Shown here in pieces: positions 9,119 to 17,217 of a stretch of DNA of 64,000 bases. Source of the DNA: Gammaproteobacteria bacterium. Lineage in GTDB: Bacteria > Pseudomonadota > Gammaproteobacteria > Steroidobacterales > Foliamicaceae. Location: the NCBI GenBank assembly GCA_026707445.1, contig JAPOWV010000071.1:62001-126000 (forward strand), in the 5' to 3' direction. Position 1 is the first letter of the stretch, and each line of letters opens with the position of its first letter. The position numbers and the translations under genes were made by a program. The notes below the pieces were generated by a model, which ran no database searches, was not told the DNA's origin, and saw only the letters and a program-made list of their open reading frames with translations.

Positions 9119-9665
9119 CGCGCACATCGGCCGCGGCGCCCGCATCCTGCGCGGCGGCGGCGTGATCGCCTATCCGAACGAATCAGTCTATGGGCTCGGT
9201 TGCCTGCCAGGCGATGAGCAGGCTGTCGAACGCGTACTCAAACTCAAGGGCCGCGACCGGTCGCTGGGTCTGATCCTGATCGCAGGCGATTGGAAGCAGT
9301 TCGATAGCTGGGTCGCGGAAATCTCCACGGCGCCGGACTTCGGGGAGTTGCGGGAAAGCGAGGGCATTACCTGGGTGGTGCCTGCAGCGTCCGACACGCC
9401 GGAATGGATCACCGGCGGACGCGACACCGTGGCCGTTCGCCGGAGCATGCACCCGCTGGCCGCAGCCTTGAGCCTGGCGCTGGACTCTCCGCTGGTGTCC
9501 ACGAGCTGCAACCCGCACGGCATGCCGCCCGCCCGAACCGAGGCCCAGGCCCGAAGCTATTTCGAGGCCGAGGTCGACTGGGTGTTGCCCGGCGAGTGCG
9601 GCCCGCTAGACGGACCAAGCGAAATCCGCGACGCCGCCACCGGAGCGGTGCTGCGACCGGCATAA
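9075..9665 (+). CDS. tsaC: L-threonylcarbamoyladenylate synthase (TsaC/YrdC family)
   Basis: TsaC makes threonylcarbamoyl-AMP from threonine, bicarbonate and ATP, the first step to t6A37 in ANN-decoding tRNAs. The 196-residue protein shows the YrdC fold hallmarks: VIAYPNESVYGLGCLP near the N-terminus, LKGRDRSLGLILI, and VSTSCNPHG. The ATG at 9075 gives an N-terminal lead like that of E. coli TsaC and overlaps topA by 44 bases. In E. coli tsaC is followed by aroE; here about 1.9 kb of other genes separates them. The usual YPTE is YPNE, a mild substitution. Confidence 0.88.
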   Translation: MRRRKDHEKGRRAADAHIGRGARILRGGGVIAYPNESVYGLGCLPGDEQAVERVLKLKGRDRSLGLILIAGDWKQFDSWVAEISTAPDFGELRESEGITWVVPAASDTPEWITGGRDTVAVRRSMHPLAAALSLALDSPLVSTSCNPHGMPPARTEAQARSYFEAEVDWVLPGECGPLDGPSEIRDAATGAVLRPA

Positions 9666-9711
9666 TGGCGCGGCCGGGACAGCCACTGAGCGAGCAGCGG
9701 GGGCAACATTC

Positions 9712-10356
9712 ATGATTACATTCGCGGAAGAGACTCTGGCGCTTCTACTCGACGACAAGACCGGCACCTTCCTGCCGATCGGCAAGTACGCGCTGGAGCA
9801 CGCGCTGGTGGGCGGTGTCCTGATGGACCTGGCCTTCGCCGATCGCATAGACACCGATCCGGAGCAATTAATCCTGATCGATGCGACGCCCACGGGGAAC
9901 CCCATGCTGGACCAGGTGCTGAAGCGCATCAGTGACAGCGGTGAAACCCGGGACACCGCCGCCTGGCTGGAAATTGTTTCCGAGGAGCAGGGCGAGTCGA
10001 TCCAGGAGCAGGCCATCGAAAGCCTGATCGAGCGGGGCGTGCTGGAGCGCCGGGAAGAGAAGTTCCTGTGGGTGTTCCGTTCCCGGCGCTATCCGATGAT
10101 GGACGGCGAAATTCAGCGCGAGGCCCGGCAGCGGGTGGTGGGCGTGCTGTTCTCGGGCGACATTCCAGATCCCCGCGACATCGCCCTGATCTGCATAGCC
10201 GACGCCTGCGGCGTGCTCAAGACCGTCTTCGGCGACAAGGAACTGGACGAGGTCTCGCCGCGCCTCGATCAACTGCGCAAGATGGACCTGATCGGCCGGG
10301 AACTGATCACCCAGCTTTCCGTCTGGCGCTGGTCCGGCACGATCACGCGAATCTAG
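9712..10356 (+). CDS. GPP34 (GOLPH3/Vps74-like) family phosphoprotein
   Basis: This 214-residue protein matches the GPP34 family, best known from the eukaryotic Golgi adaptor GOLPH3/Vps74, which binds phosphatidylinositol 4-phosphate and retains glycosyltransferases. Visible family features are an N-terminal FAEETLALLLDDKTGTF, a central GGVLMDLAFADRID, a TGNPMLDQVLKRI segment, an IERGVLERREEKFLWVF helix-turn and a long C-terminal helical region. It has no signal peptide or membrane segment, so it is probably cytosolic or peripheral. Bacterial members are frequent in actinobacteria and uncommon in gammaproteobacteria; their role is not established. It follows tsaC by 46 bases, and its stop overlaps that of the convergent tag gene by 4 bases. 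Confidence 0.75.
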   Translation: MITFAEETLALLLDDKTGTFLPIGKYALEHALVGGVLMDLAFADRIDTDPEQLILIDATPTGNPMLDQVLKRISDSGETRDTAAWLEIVSEEQGESIQEQAIESLIERGVLERREEKFLWVFRSRRYPMMDGEIQREARQRVVGVLFSGDIPDPRDIALICIADACGVLKTVFGDKELDEVSPRLDQLRKMDLIGRELITQLSVWRWSGTITRI

Positions 10357-10946
10357 CCCCAGGGAAGACCGGTAAAGGCTTCCTGGCACTCGCGGTGCCG
10401 AAAGCAGTTCACCAGGTGATCGTTGATCAGGCCGCAAGCCTGCAGGTGGGAATACATCGTGGTCGAGCCCACGAACTTGAAACCGCGGGCCTTCAGATCG
10501 ACCGAAAGCCGGTCGGATAGCGGCGAGGTAGCGGGTACTTCGTGCTGCTCGCGCCAGTGATTGACGACCGGTTCACCGTCCACGAAGCCCCAGATATAGC
10601 GCGCGAACGATCCGAATTTCTCGCGGACATCAAGAAAGCGGGCGGCGTTGTTGACCGCGGCGGTGATCTTCTGGCGATTGCGGATAATGCCCGGATCGGA
10701 CACGAGTGCATCGACTTCCCTGTCGCCGAATCTGGCCACGCGCAGCGGATCGAAGCCTGCGAAAGCCTTGCGATACCCCTCCCGCTTGTGCAGCACGGTC
10801 CTCCAGGAAAGTCCCGCCTGCGCCGATTCGAGAACCAGGAATTCGAAGTGGGTGGGATCGTCCAGAACGGGCAGACCCCATTCTTCATCGTGATAGGCCT
10901 GGTATTCGTCGCTTACGCCAAGCGACCAAGGACACCTTTCCCGCAT
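10353..10946 (-). CDS. tag: DNA-3-methyladenine glycosylase I
   Basis: Tag removes 3-methyladenine from DNA in base-excision repair. The ATG at 10946 begins MRERCPW, which matches the usual Tag N-terminus (zinc-binding Cys followed by YHDEEWG), and gives 197 residues. A start at 11009 would add 21 residues. Core motifs are GLSWRTVLHKREGYRKAF, DPGIIRNRQKI and the C-terminal GFKFVGSTTMYSHLQACGLINDH, including the zinc and base-binding residues. It is monocistronic or follows the small exported peptide gene, from which it is separated by two hairpins. Confidence 0.93.
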   Translation of the reverse strand: MRERCPWSLGVSDEYQAYHDEEWGLPVLDDPTHFEFLVLESAQAGLSWRTVLHKREGYRKAFAGFDPLRVARFGDREVDALVSDPGIIRNRQKITAAVNNAARFLDVREKFGSFARYIWGFVDGEPVVNHWREQHEVPATSPLSDRLSVDLKARGFKFVGSTTMYSHLQACGLINDHLVNCFRHRECQEAFTGLPWG

Positions 10947-11064
10947 TCTGGCGGAACTCCGTTCCTCGTACAAACGAAACAGCGCAGCCAGGCCGTCTGC
11001 ACTGAACATGGACCCCGTGGAGAACCCACGGGCCGGTTCCAGGCGCTACGCCCCCCGCATGGCT

Positions 11065-11084
11065 GCCGGCGCAATTACGCCGGC
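11065..11084. repeat. GC-rich hairpin between tag and the Asp/Cys-rich peptide gene
   Basis: A perfect 7-base inverted repeat (GCCGGCG / CGCCGGC) flanks a CAATTA loop. It lies upstream of tag and downstream of the peptide gene on the minus strand. No T-run follows, so a role as an intrinsic terminator is unproven. Confidence 0.5.
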
Positions 11085-11097
11085 GGACTTGGACGAT

Positions 11098-11129
11098 ACA
11101 GCCGGCGAGCCCGCGAGCCCGCCGGCTGT
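11098..11129 (-). terminator. candidate hairpin terminator downstream of the Asp/Cys-rich peptide gene
   Basis: A perfect 10-base stem (ACAGCCGGCG / CGCCGGCTGT, 11098-11107 with 11120-11129) encloses a 12-base loop, about 32 bases past the peptide stop codon. The strong stem could terminate or stabilise the short transcript. It lacks a T-tract on the minus strand, so Rho-independent termination is only possible. Confidence 0.45.
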
Positions 11130-11161
11130 CGTCCTGAAATTGCTACCGAAGTAGCGGCGAC

Positions 11162-11377
11162 TTATTCCTCTTCGCCGCAGCTACCTTCGCCGCAACTGCC
11201 TTCGTCGTCGTCGCCGTCGTCGTCATCGTCGTCGCCGTCGTCGCCATGGCCGTCCATCAGTGACGGAAGCTCGGGCGCATGGGAGCCGTCAATGGCTGCA
11301 GCGGCCGGACCGGCAACGCCGGCGGCGAGGGCTGCGCTAAGGGCAAGGGCGAGTAGTTTGCGTTCAGGACTGGTCAT
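11162..11377 (-). CDS. small exported Asp/Cys-rich peptide, HvfA-like RiPP precursor candidate
   Basis: This 71-residue ORF has a very good ribosome-binding site (GGAGG, 7 bases before ATG). It encodes a clear Sec signal peptide (LLALALSAALAAGVAGPAAA), a short linker, an aspartate-rich run (GDDGDDDDDDGDDD) and a C-terminal tandem EGSCGEGSCGEEE. The layout of signal peptide plus repeated EG-x-CG units resembles HvfA, the precursor of a copper-binding modified peptide whose cysteines are altered by a DUF692 enzyme with partner HvfC. Here the third residue of the repeat is Ser rather than Lys, and no hvfB or hvfC lies in this window. It may instead be an unmodified metal-binding peptide. Expression is likely, given its RBS, own upstream region and downstream hairpin. 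Confidence 0.65.
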   Translation of the reverse strand: MTSPERKLLALALSAALAAGVAGPAAAAIDGSHAPELPSLMDGHGDDGDDDDDDGDDDEGSCGEGSCGEEE

Positions 11378-11405
11378 AAAAATGCCTCCAGTTTGTAGCG
11401 TTGTT

Positions 11406-11419
11406 TCCCTGTTCAGGGA
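11406..11419. promoter_or_regulatory. palindromic operator-like site upstream of the Asp/Cys-rich peptide gene
   Basis: TCCCTGTTCAGGGA is an inverted repeat with 6-base arms and a 2-base spacer. It lies 29 bases upstream of the peptide ATG. An AT-rich stretch reading TTAAATAT on the minus strand (11418-11425) abuts it and could be the -10 element, so a protein bound here would sit over the transcription start. The regulator is unknown. Confidence 0.35.
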
Positions 11420-11579
11420 TATTTAAGGCCGCGCGCCCGTAAACGAACACGCAGCCGATTCGGGAATGTATCCTCCCGCTGCCGAAGTCTAGCACACGGT
11501 TTCCAATCTACCGGCCACCGGACTTCTGCGGTACGCTTCGCTCGAACAGGCTCTCCGGATTCAGAACGATCCCAGGAAA

Positions 11580-12383
11580 ATGTCAGCACTTTACGCCGTA
11601 ATGGGGTACCCGATCGGCCACAGCCGTTCGCCGGAAATCCATGCTCGCTTTGCCGCGCAGACGGGTCTGGATGTGGAGTACCGGCGCATCCAGGTACGCC
11701 CGGGTTCCCTGGCCTCCGCAGTGGAGAACTTCAGGGCGGACGGTGGACGAGGTTGCAATATCACTGTGCCGCTCAAGGAAGAAGCCGCGGAGTTGAGCGA
11801 CGAGCTCGGTCCCGAAGCCGGGCAGGCAGGAGCAGTGAATACGCTGACGGCCGGCGCGGATGGCCGGATGCGGGGGGACAACACCGACGGACTGGGCCTG
11901 ATCCGCCATTTGCGCACAAACCTGGGTATAGACCTGCAAGACTCCAGGGTGCTGATCATCGGCGCCGGTGGAGCCGTTCGCGGGGTACTTCCGGCGCTGC
12001 TGGCAGAGGGCGTCGGAGAGACCATCGTCTTCAACCGCACGCGGGAACGCGCCCGGGAACTGGCGCGGCATTTCTCTTCGCTCGGAGCCATCCGTGTCGC
12101 GGATTCCGGCAATCCAGGGCTTCCGGCCGTGGATCTTGTGATCAACGCCAGTTCAGCAGGAATCGCGGGTAAGCCGCCCGCTCTGGACCCGGCATCGGCG
12201 AGAGGCGCCCTGTGCATGGACCTGGCTTACGGACCTGCCGCCGAGCCGTTTGTTTCCTGGGCGCGGGCGGGCGCCGCACGCGCCGCTCACGACGGTTGGG
12301 GAATGCTGGTGGAGCAGGCGGCCGAGAGTTTCAGAATCTGGCACGGCGCGCGCCCGGACACGGCGGAACTGCTTCAACCCTGA
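11580..12383 (+). CDS. aroE: shikimate dehydrogenase
   Basis: AroE reduces 3-dehydroshikimate to shikimate with NADPH in aromatic amino-acid synthesis. The 267-residue protein has the shikimate-binding motif GYPIGHSRSPEIH, the catalytic lysine in TVPLKEEA, the NTDGLG motif and the nucleotide-binding GAGGAVRG loop. The start at 11580 is preceded by AGGA. In E. coli aroE follows tsaC; here tag, a GPP34 gene and the small peptide gene lie between. It converges on gor, with a hairpin between the stops. Confidence 0.94.
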   Translation: MSALYAVMGYPIGHSRSPEIHARFAAQTGLDVEYRRIQVRPGSLASAVENFRADGGRGCNITVPLKEEAAELSDELGPEAGQAGAVNTLTAGADGRMRGDNTDGLGLIRHLRTNLGIDLQDSRVLIIGAGGAVRGVLPALLAEGVGETIVFNRTRERARELARHFSSLGAIRVADSGNPGLPAVDLVINASSAGIAGKPPALDPASARGALCMDLAYGPAAEPFVSWARAGAARAAHDGWGMLVEQAAESFRIWHGARPDTAELLQP

Positions 12384-12391
12384 TACCGGAG

Positions 12392-12410
12392 CCGACGGCG
12401 CCGGCGTCGG
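12392..12410. terminator. possible bidirectional terminator hairpin between aroE and gor
   Basis: A 6-base stem (CCGACG / CGTCGG) with a 7-base loop lies in the 32-base gap between the convergent aroE and gor stops. There is no flanking T-run on either side, so its strength is uncertain. Confidence 0.4.
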
Positions 12411-12415
12411 GCCGA

Positions 12416-13771
12416 TCACCGCATCGTCACGAGTTCTTCGGCCGCCGTGGGATGAATGGCCACGGTGTCGTCCAGGTCGGACTTGAGCGCGCCCATCCTG
12501 ATCGCCACCGCGAACCCCTGCAGCATCTCGTCGGCGCCGGGCCCGGCCAGGTGGCAGCCCACGACTCTTTCCTCTTCGCCGGCCGTTACCAGTTTCATGC
12601 GCGCCTTCGGCTTGCTTTCGGAAATACCGTAGAACAGGGGAACGAAATCGGCCCGGTAACAGCGCACCGCATCCCCGTATGCCGCGCGCGCCTCTTCCTC
12701 GGTCAGCCCGACGGCGCCCAGCGGCGGGTGCGCAAACACCACGGTGGGGATGTTGCGGTAATCCATGCGCCGCTCGGGCATTCCGCCGAATTGACGGTCC
12801 GCCCAGCGGCGGCCGGCGGCGATCGCTACCGGAGTGAGTTCATGATGTCCGGTCACGTCGCCCAATGCGAACACGCCGGGCGCCGTGGTTTCCTGCCATT
12901 CGTCCACTTCGATGGCGCCGCGTCCGTTGCATTTCACATTGGCAAGGTCAAGATTCAGGCCGTCGGTGCGCGGACTTCTCCCCACAGCCCACACCAGGGC
13001 GTCGAACGGCCCGCTGCGTTCTCCCGAAGCGGCCGTCAGGCGCAAACCTTCGGCATCGCTCTCGACAGCAGCGGGAACGAACCCCGTGGCGATTCGCACG
13101 CCCGACGCGGCCAGCCCCTCCATGCAGGCCTGCTGCAGGATCTCGTCGAAGCTGCGCAGCACCGAGTCGCGCCGGAGGTGCAGGGTCACTTCCGTGCCGA
13201 GACCGCGGAGAATCCCGGCCAGTTCCACGGCGATATAACCGGCACCCACTACGGCTGCGATCGCCGGCCGGCGCTCAAGTTCGAAGAACCCGTCGGAAGT
13301 TATTCCGAGTTCGGCGCCCGGGATCCCGGGGACGATCGGAGCGCCGCCGGTGGCAATCAGAATCCGTTCGGCGGAATAGTCCTCGCCGTTGACGGAGAGC
13401 ACCCGCGGCGCGGAAAAAGCGGCGTGTCCGGAAATGCTGCGCACGCCGCGCCGCTTGAGGTTGCTTGCATAGATACCATTCAGCCGGCGGATGTAGCGTT
13501 CGCGCCGACTGACCAGTTCCTCGAAGTCGTGGCCGTTCACGGCCAGATCGAACCCGTAGTCGCCGCCATGCCCCAGCTCCCTGGCCAGTTCGGCGGCATG
13601 CCACATGATCTTCTTGGGCACGCAGCCACGATTGACGCAGGTGCCTCCCAGACGACCGGATTCCAGCAGCGCCACCTGCGCGCCGTACTCGGCCGCCCGC
13701 TGCGCCGCGGCCAGGCCGCCGCTGCCCCCGCCCACCACGATCAGGTCGAACTTGTCCATGCGCGGGAGCAT
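12416..13771 (-). CDS. gor: glutathione-disulfide reductase
   Basis: Gor reduces glutathione disulfide with NADPH in the cytoplasm. The 451-residue flavoprotein has the FAD loop VVGGGSGGLAAAQRA, the redox-active disulfide in GGTCVNRGCVPKK, an NADP loop VVGAGYIAVELAG, the second FAD motif in PGVFALGDVTGH, and the C-terminal active-site His-Pro (VAIHPTAAEELVTMR). The ATG at 13771 has an AAGG upstream; a second ATG at 13759 is also possible and would remove four residues. It diverges from the FAH-family gene across 98 bases. Confidence 0.93.
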   Translation of the reverse strand: MLPRMDKFDLIVVGGGSGGLAAAQRAAEYGAQVALLESGRLGGTCVNRGCVPKKIMWHAAELARELGHGGDYGFDLAVNGHDFEELVSRRERYIRRLNGIYASNLKRRGVRSISGHAAFSAPRVLSVNGEDYSAERILIATGGAPIVPGIPGAELGITSDGFFELERRPAIAAVVGAGYIAVELAGILRGLGTEVTLHLRRDSVLRSFDEILQQACMEGLAASGVRIATGFVPAAVESDAEGLRLTAASGERSGPFDALVWAVGRSPRTDGLNLDLANVKCNGRGAIEVDEWQETTAPGVFALGDVTGHHELTPVAIAAGRRWADRQFGGMPERRMDYRNIPTVVFAHPPLGAVGLTEEEARAAYGDAVRCYRADFVPLFYGISESKPKARMKLVTAGEEERVVGCHLAGPGADEMLQGFAVAIRMGALKSDLDDTVAIHPTAAEELVTMR

Positions 13772-13869
13772 AACGCCTTCGCCCCCGCTCCCTGTCTTGA
13801 CCCCGCAACAAAAATTCGCGAAAGTGCACGGTTGGCGGGGCGAAAAGCTGATACGCGCCGCCGACGCGG

Positions 13870-14562
13870 ATGAGTGAATTATTTGACTATTACCGTCCGA
13901 GCCTGACGGTACGGGGGATCGAGCGGCGGTTTCCGGCGCGTCGGGTTTTTTGCGTGGGCTGGAACTACGCGGACCACATCAAGGAGATGAACCGTGAGAA
14001 CGTCCCGGAGCCGCCGGTATTCATGAAGCCCGCGGACGCGCTGCTGCCGGGCGGCGGCGAGGTGCCCTTCCCGCCGCGCACCAAAGACCTGCAGCACGAA
14101 GTGGAACTGGTGGTCGCCCTGCAGGGGGGCGGGCTCAACATCCCCGCGGACGAGGCGATGGGCCATGTATACGGCTACGGCGTAGGGATCGACCTGACCC
14201 GCCGCGATCTTCAGAGCGAGGCCCGCGAAGCCGGCGCCCCCTGGGAAATCAGCAAGAGCTTCGACTACTCCGCCCCGGTGAGCACCCTTCGGCGCGCTTC
14301 CAGCATCGGGCATCCCGCCAAGGGCCGCATCTGGCTGGCCGTCAACGGCGCGCTCCGGCAGGAGGCCGACATAAGCCACATGATTCACAAGCCCATGAAC
14401 CTGATTGCGCAGATTTCCACCTACTTCGAACTCAAGCCGGGCGACCTGATCTTTACCGGAACGCCGGCAGGCGTGAGCCGGCTCAAGCCCGGCGACCATG
14501 TCACGGCCGGCATAGACCGGGTGGGAGACGTCCACATTCGCATGGGCCGCCTGCGCACCTGA
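13870..14562 (+). CDS. fumarylacetoacetate hydrolase family protein
   Basis: This 230-residue protein has the FAH catalytic fold: RVFCVGWNYADHIKEM near the N-terminus, PPVFMKPADALLPGGG, the metal-binding glutamates in LQHEVELVVAL, and GDLIFTGTPAGVSRLKPGD near the C-terminus. Members hydrolyse acylpyruvates such as fumarylpyruvate, or decarboxylate oxaloacetate, so the exact substrate is open. It lies 25 bases upstream of xthA on the same strand. I see no aromatic-degradation genes around it that would narrow the function. Confidence 0.85.
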   Translation: MSELFDYYRPSLTVRGIERRFPARRVFCVGWNYADHIKEMNRENVPEPPVFMKPADALLPGGGEVPFPPRTKDLQHEVELVVALQGGGLNIPADEAMGHVYGYGVGIDLTRRDLQSEAREAGAPWEISKSFDYSAPVSTLRRASSIGHPAKGRIWLAVNGALRQEADISHMIHKPMNLIAQISTYFELKPGDLIFTGTPAGVSRLKPGDHVTAGIDRVGDVHIRMGRLRT

Positions 14563-14587
14563 CCGGCGTCTCGCCGAAATCCCGGTC

Positions 14588-15355
14588 ATGATGATTGCAA
14601 GCTGGAACGTCAACTCTGTGCGCGTGCGCAAGGAGCATGTGGCGGACTGGCTTCGCTCGCAGGCCCCCGATGCGCTGGGCCTGCAGGAACTGAAATGCCG
14701 CGACGAGGATTTCCCCCTCGAAGACTTCGAAGAACTCGGTTACCGGTGCCTGGTGCACGGGCAGAAGACCTACAACGGCGTGGCCCTGCTGACCCGCGGT
14801 GAAGTATCGGAGCCGGTTATCGGAATTCCGGGGCTGGACGACCCGCAGGCGCGGGCGGTCGCAGCGACGGTGGGCGATGTCCGCGTGATTAACCTGTACG
14901 TGCCCAACGGCAAGGAGGTCGGACACGATCATTACCACTACAAGCTGCGCTGGCTGGACGCGCTGGCCGAATGGGTCCGCGCCGAACTCAAGCGCTGGCC
15001 GCGGCTGGCGGTGATGGGCGACTTCAATATCGCGCCGGACGATCGCGACGTTCACGACCCCGAGGAGTGGCGCGACAAGATCCTGTGCAGCGCTCCCGAG
15101 CGGGACCGGCTCCGGGCGCTCGAGGATCTCGGCCTGAAAGACAGCTTCCGCCTTTTCGATCAGCCCGATGAGACGTTCAGCTGGTGGGACTATCGCGCAG
15201 CCGCGTTCCGGCGCAACCGCGGTCTCCGCATCGACCTGGTCCTGCTATCCGAAGCGCTGGCGCCCGCGTGCACCGAGGCCGGCATCGACAAGTCGCCGCG
15301 CAGACTCGAACGCCCCTCCGACCACACCCCCGTCTTCGCCCGCCTCAGTCGCTAA
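14588..15355 (+). CDS. xthA: exodeoxyribonuclease III
   Basis: This is the AP endonuclease / 3'-5' exonuclease of base-excision repair. The 255-residue protein has MMIASWNVNSVRVR at the N-terminus, the metal-binding QELKCRDEDFP, the catalytic GDFNIAPDDRDVHDP and the terminal active-site SDHTPVFARL. Its end is 5 bases from the end of convergent glmS. With tag about 4 kb away, two base-excision repair genes share this region. Confidence 0.93.
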   Translation: MMIASWNVNSVRVRKEHVADWLRSQAPDALGLQELKCRDEDFPLEDFEELGYRCLVHGQKTYNGVALLTRGEVSEPVIGIPGLDDPQARAVAATVGDVRVINLYVPNGKEVGHDHYHYKLRWLDALAEWVRAELKRWPRLAVMGDFNIAPDDRDVHDPEEWRDKILCSAPERDRLRALEDLGLKDSFRLFDQPDETFSWWDYRAAAFRRNRGLRIDLVLLSEALAPACTEAGIDKSPRRLERPSDHTPVFARLSR

Positions 15356-15360
15356 CCCCG

Positions 15361-17193
15361 TTAATCGACGGTGACGGACTTGGCGAGGTTGCGGGGGCGG
15401 TCCACGTCGTTGCCCTTCTGCACGGCGACGTGATAGGCGAGTAGCTGCAGCGGCACGGTGTAGAGCACGGGCGCCTGCAGCGCCGTGGCGGGCGCGGGCA
15501 GGCGAAGCACGATCATGCCGTCCTGGTGCCCGAGATTCGCGTCGGGGTCGGACACCACGAACAGTTGTCCGCCCCGCGCGCGGACTTCCTCGAGATTGGA
15601 CCGGAGTTTGTGCAGCAGGCCGTCGTTCGGGGCCAGGGCCACGACCATCATCCGGTCGTCCACAAGCGCCAGCGGACCGTGCTTCAGTTCGCCCGCGGCA
15701 TAGGCCTCGGCATGGATGTATGAAAGCTCCTTCAGCTTGAGCGCTCCTTCCATGGCAACGGGCCACATGGGGCCGCGACCGATGAACAGCACGTGCTCGC
15801 GATCCCGGAAATGCTCCGCCAGTTCGGCAAGCCTCCCGTCCATCTCCAGCAACTGTTCGATCAAACCGGGCAGCGCCGCGGCCTCCTGCGTCAGGCTGCG
15901 TATCTCCGCCTCGCTGCCGCCCCGGGCGCGGGCCAGCGCCAGGGCCATCATCGCCAGCGCCGCCAACTGGGTAAGCAGGGCCTTGGTTGAGGCTACGCCG
16001 ACTTCCAGGCCGGCGCGCGTCAGCAGGCTGTGCTCGACGTTACGCACCAGGCTGCTGGTCGCGACATTGCTCAGGGCCAGCACGGCCTGGTAGCCCCGTT
16101 CGCGGGCGGCCCGGGTTGCCGCCAGCGTGTCCGCCGTCTCTCCCGACTGGGAAATGGCGAGGAAAAGACAGTTCGGCGGGCAGGGCGGAGGGCGATAGCG
16201 GTATTCGCTGGCGATCTCGACCGTGCAGGGCAGTTTCGCGAAATCCTGAATCCACTGCCGCGCGACCAGACCGGCGTTGAAAGCGCTGCCGCAGGCGGCG
16301 ATATGCACGGCCGTGATTTCACCAAGCTTCGCGCCCGTATCGGGACCGAACATGGACGGGGCCGGCAGGCCCCCGGAAATCAGCGGCAGCAGCGTATCGC
16401 GGACCGCCCGCGCCTGCTCGAAGATCTCCTTTTGCATGTAGTGCCTGTATGCGCCCCGCTCCACCGACTCGGGTCCAAACTCGCTCTCCACTACCGGCCT
16501 TTCCACGGCTTCGCCGCCGGAGCCGGTGATTTCCACGCTGCCTGGGCTGAGCAACGCCAGGTCTCCATCACGCAGAAAGCGGTAGCGGCGGGTCACCGGG
16601 AGCAGCGCGGCAATGTCGGAAGCGGCGTAGTTCTCCGACTCGCCCAGACCGATCACCATCGGTGCGCCGCGATGGGCGGCCAGGATCGCGTCCGGTTCTG
16701 CGGCAGCCAGCACGACTACGGAGTACGTTCCCTCCAGGCGCGCCAGCGCATCGCGAGCAGCCGCAGCAAGGTCCTTCCCGGAGCGCAGTTCCGCGTCGAG
16801 GAGATGCGCAATGCACTCGGTGTCCGTTTCGCTTGAGAAAACCACGCCGCCGGCCGTGAGCTCCTCCTTGATCGACTCGTAGTTCTCGACGATGCCGTTG
16901 TGCGCGACCGCCACCCGCTCGCCCGCGAATATGGGGTGCGCGTTCCGTTCCGTGGGCGCGCCGTGCGTGGCCCAGCGGGTATGCGCAATACCGACCTCGC
17001 CCTCAAGGGGTTCCCTTTCGAATTTCTCGACCAGCCGGGCCACGTTCCCGGGCCGGCGAAGACGTTTCAGGCCGCCGTTGTCGAGCAGCGCCAAACCGGC
17101 GGAGTCGTAACCGCGGTACTCCAGGCGGCGCAGCCCTTCAAGCAATAGCGGGGCGATATCCCGCTCGGCGGCGACTCCGACAATTCCGCACAC
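15361..17193 (-). CDS. glmS: glutamine-fructose-6-phosphate aminotransferase (isomerizing)
   Basis: GlmS makes glucosamine-6-phosphate, the entry to cell-wall amino sugars. The 610-residue protein begins MCGIVGVAAERD with the nucleophilic Cys1 of the glutaminase domain and RRLEYRGYDSAGLAL. Two SIS sugar-isomerase domains follow (AISQSGETADTLAATR and FIGRGPMWPVAMEGALKLKE) and it ends in the standard DRPRNLAKSVTVD tail. glmU lies 24 bases upstream in the same direction, as in E. coli downstream of the atp operon. Confidence 0.96.
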   Translation of the reverse strand: MCGIVGVAAERDIAPLLLEGLRRLEYRGYDSAGLALLDNGGLKRLRRPGNVARLVEKFEREPLEGEVGIAHTRWATHGAPTERNAHPIFAGERVAVAHNGIVENYESIKEELTAGGVVFSSETDTECIAHLLDAELRSGKDLAAAARDALARLEGTYSVVVLAAAEPDAILAAHRGAPMVIGLGESENYAASDIAALLPVTRRYRFLRDGDLALLSPGSVEITGSGGEAVERPVVESEFGPESVERGAYRHYMQKEIFEQARAVRDTLLPLISGGLPAPSMFGPDTGAKLGEITAVHIAACGSAFNAGLVARQWIQDFAKLPCTVEIASEYRYRPPPCPPNCLFLAISQSGETADTLAATRAARERGYQAVLALSNVATSSLVRNVEHSLLTRAGLEVGVASTKALLTQLAALAMMALALARARGGSEAEIRSLTQEAAALPGLIEQLLEMDGRLAELAEHFRDREHVLFIGRGPMWPVAMEGALKLKELSYIHAEAYAAGELKHGPLALVDDRMMVVALAPNDGLLHKLRSNLEEVRARGGQLFVVSDPDANLGHQDGMIVLRLPAPATALQAPVLYTVPLQLLAYHVAVQKGNDVDRPRNLAKSVTVD

Positions 17194-17217
17194 GGCCCGG
17201 TCCCGCGGGGCTAGCAG

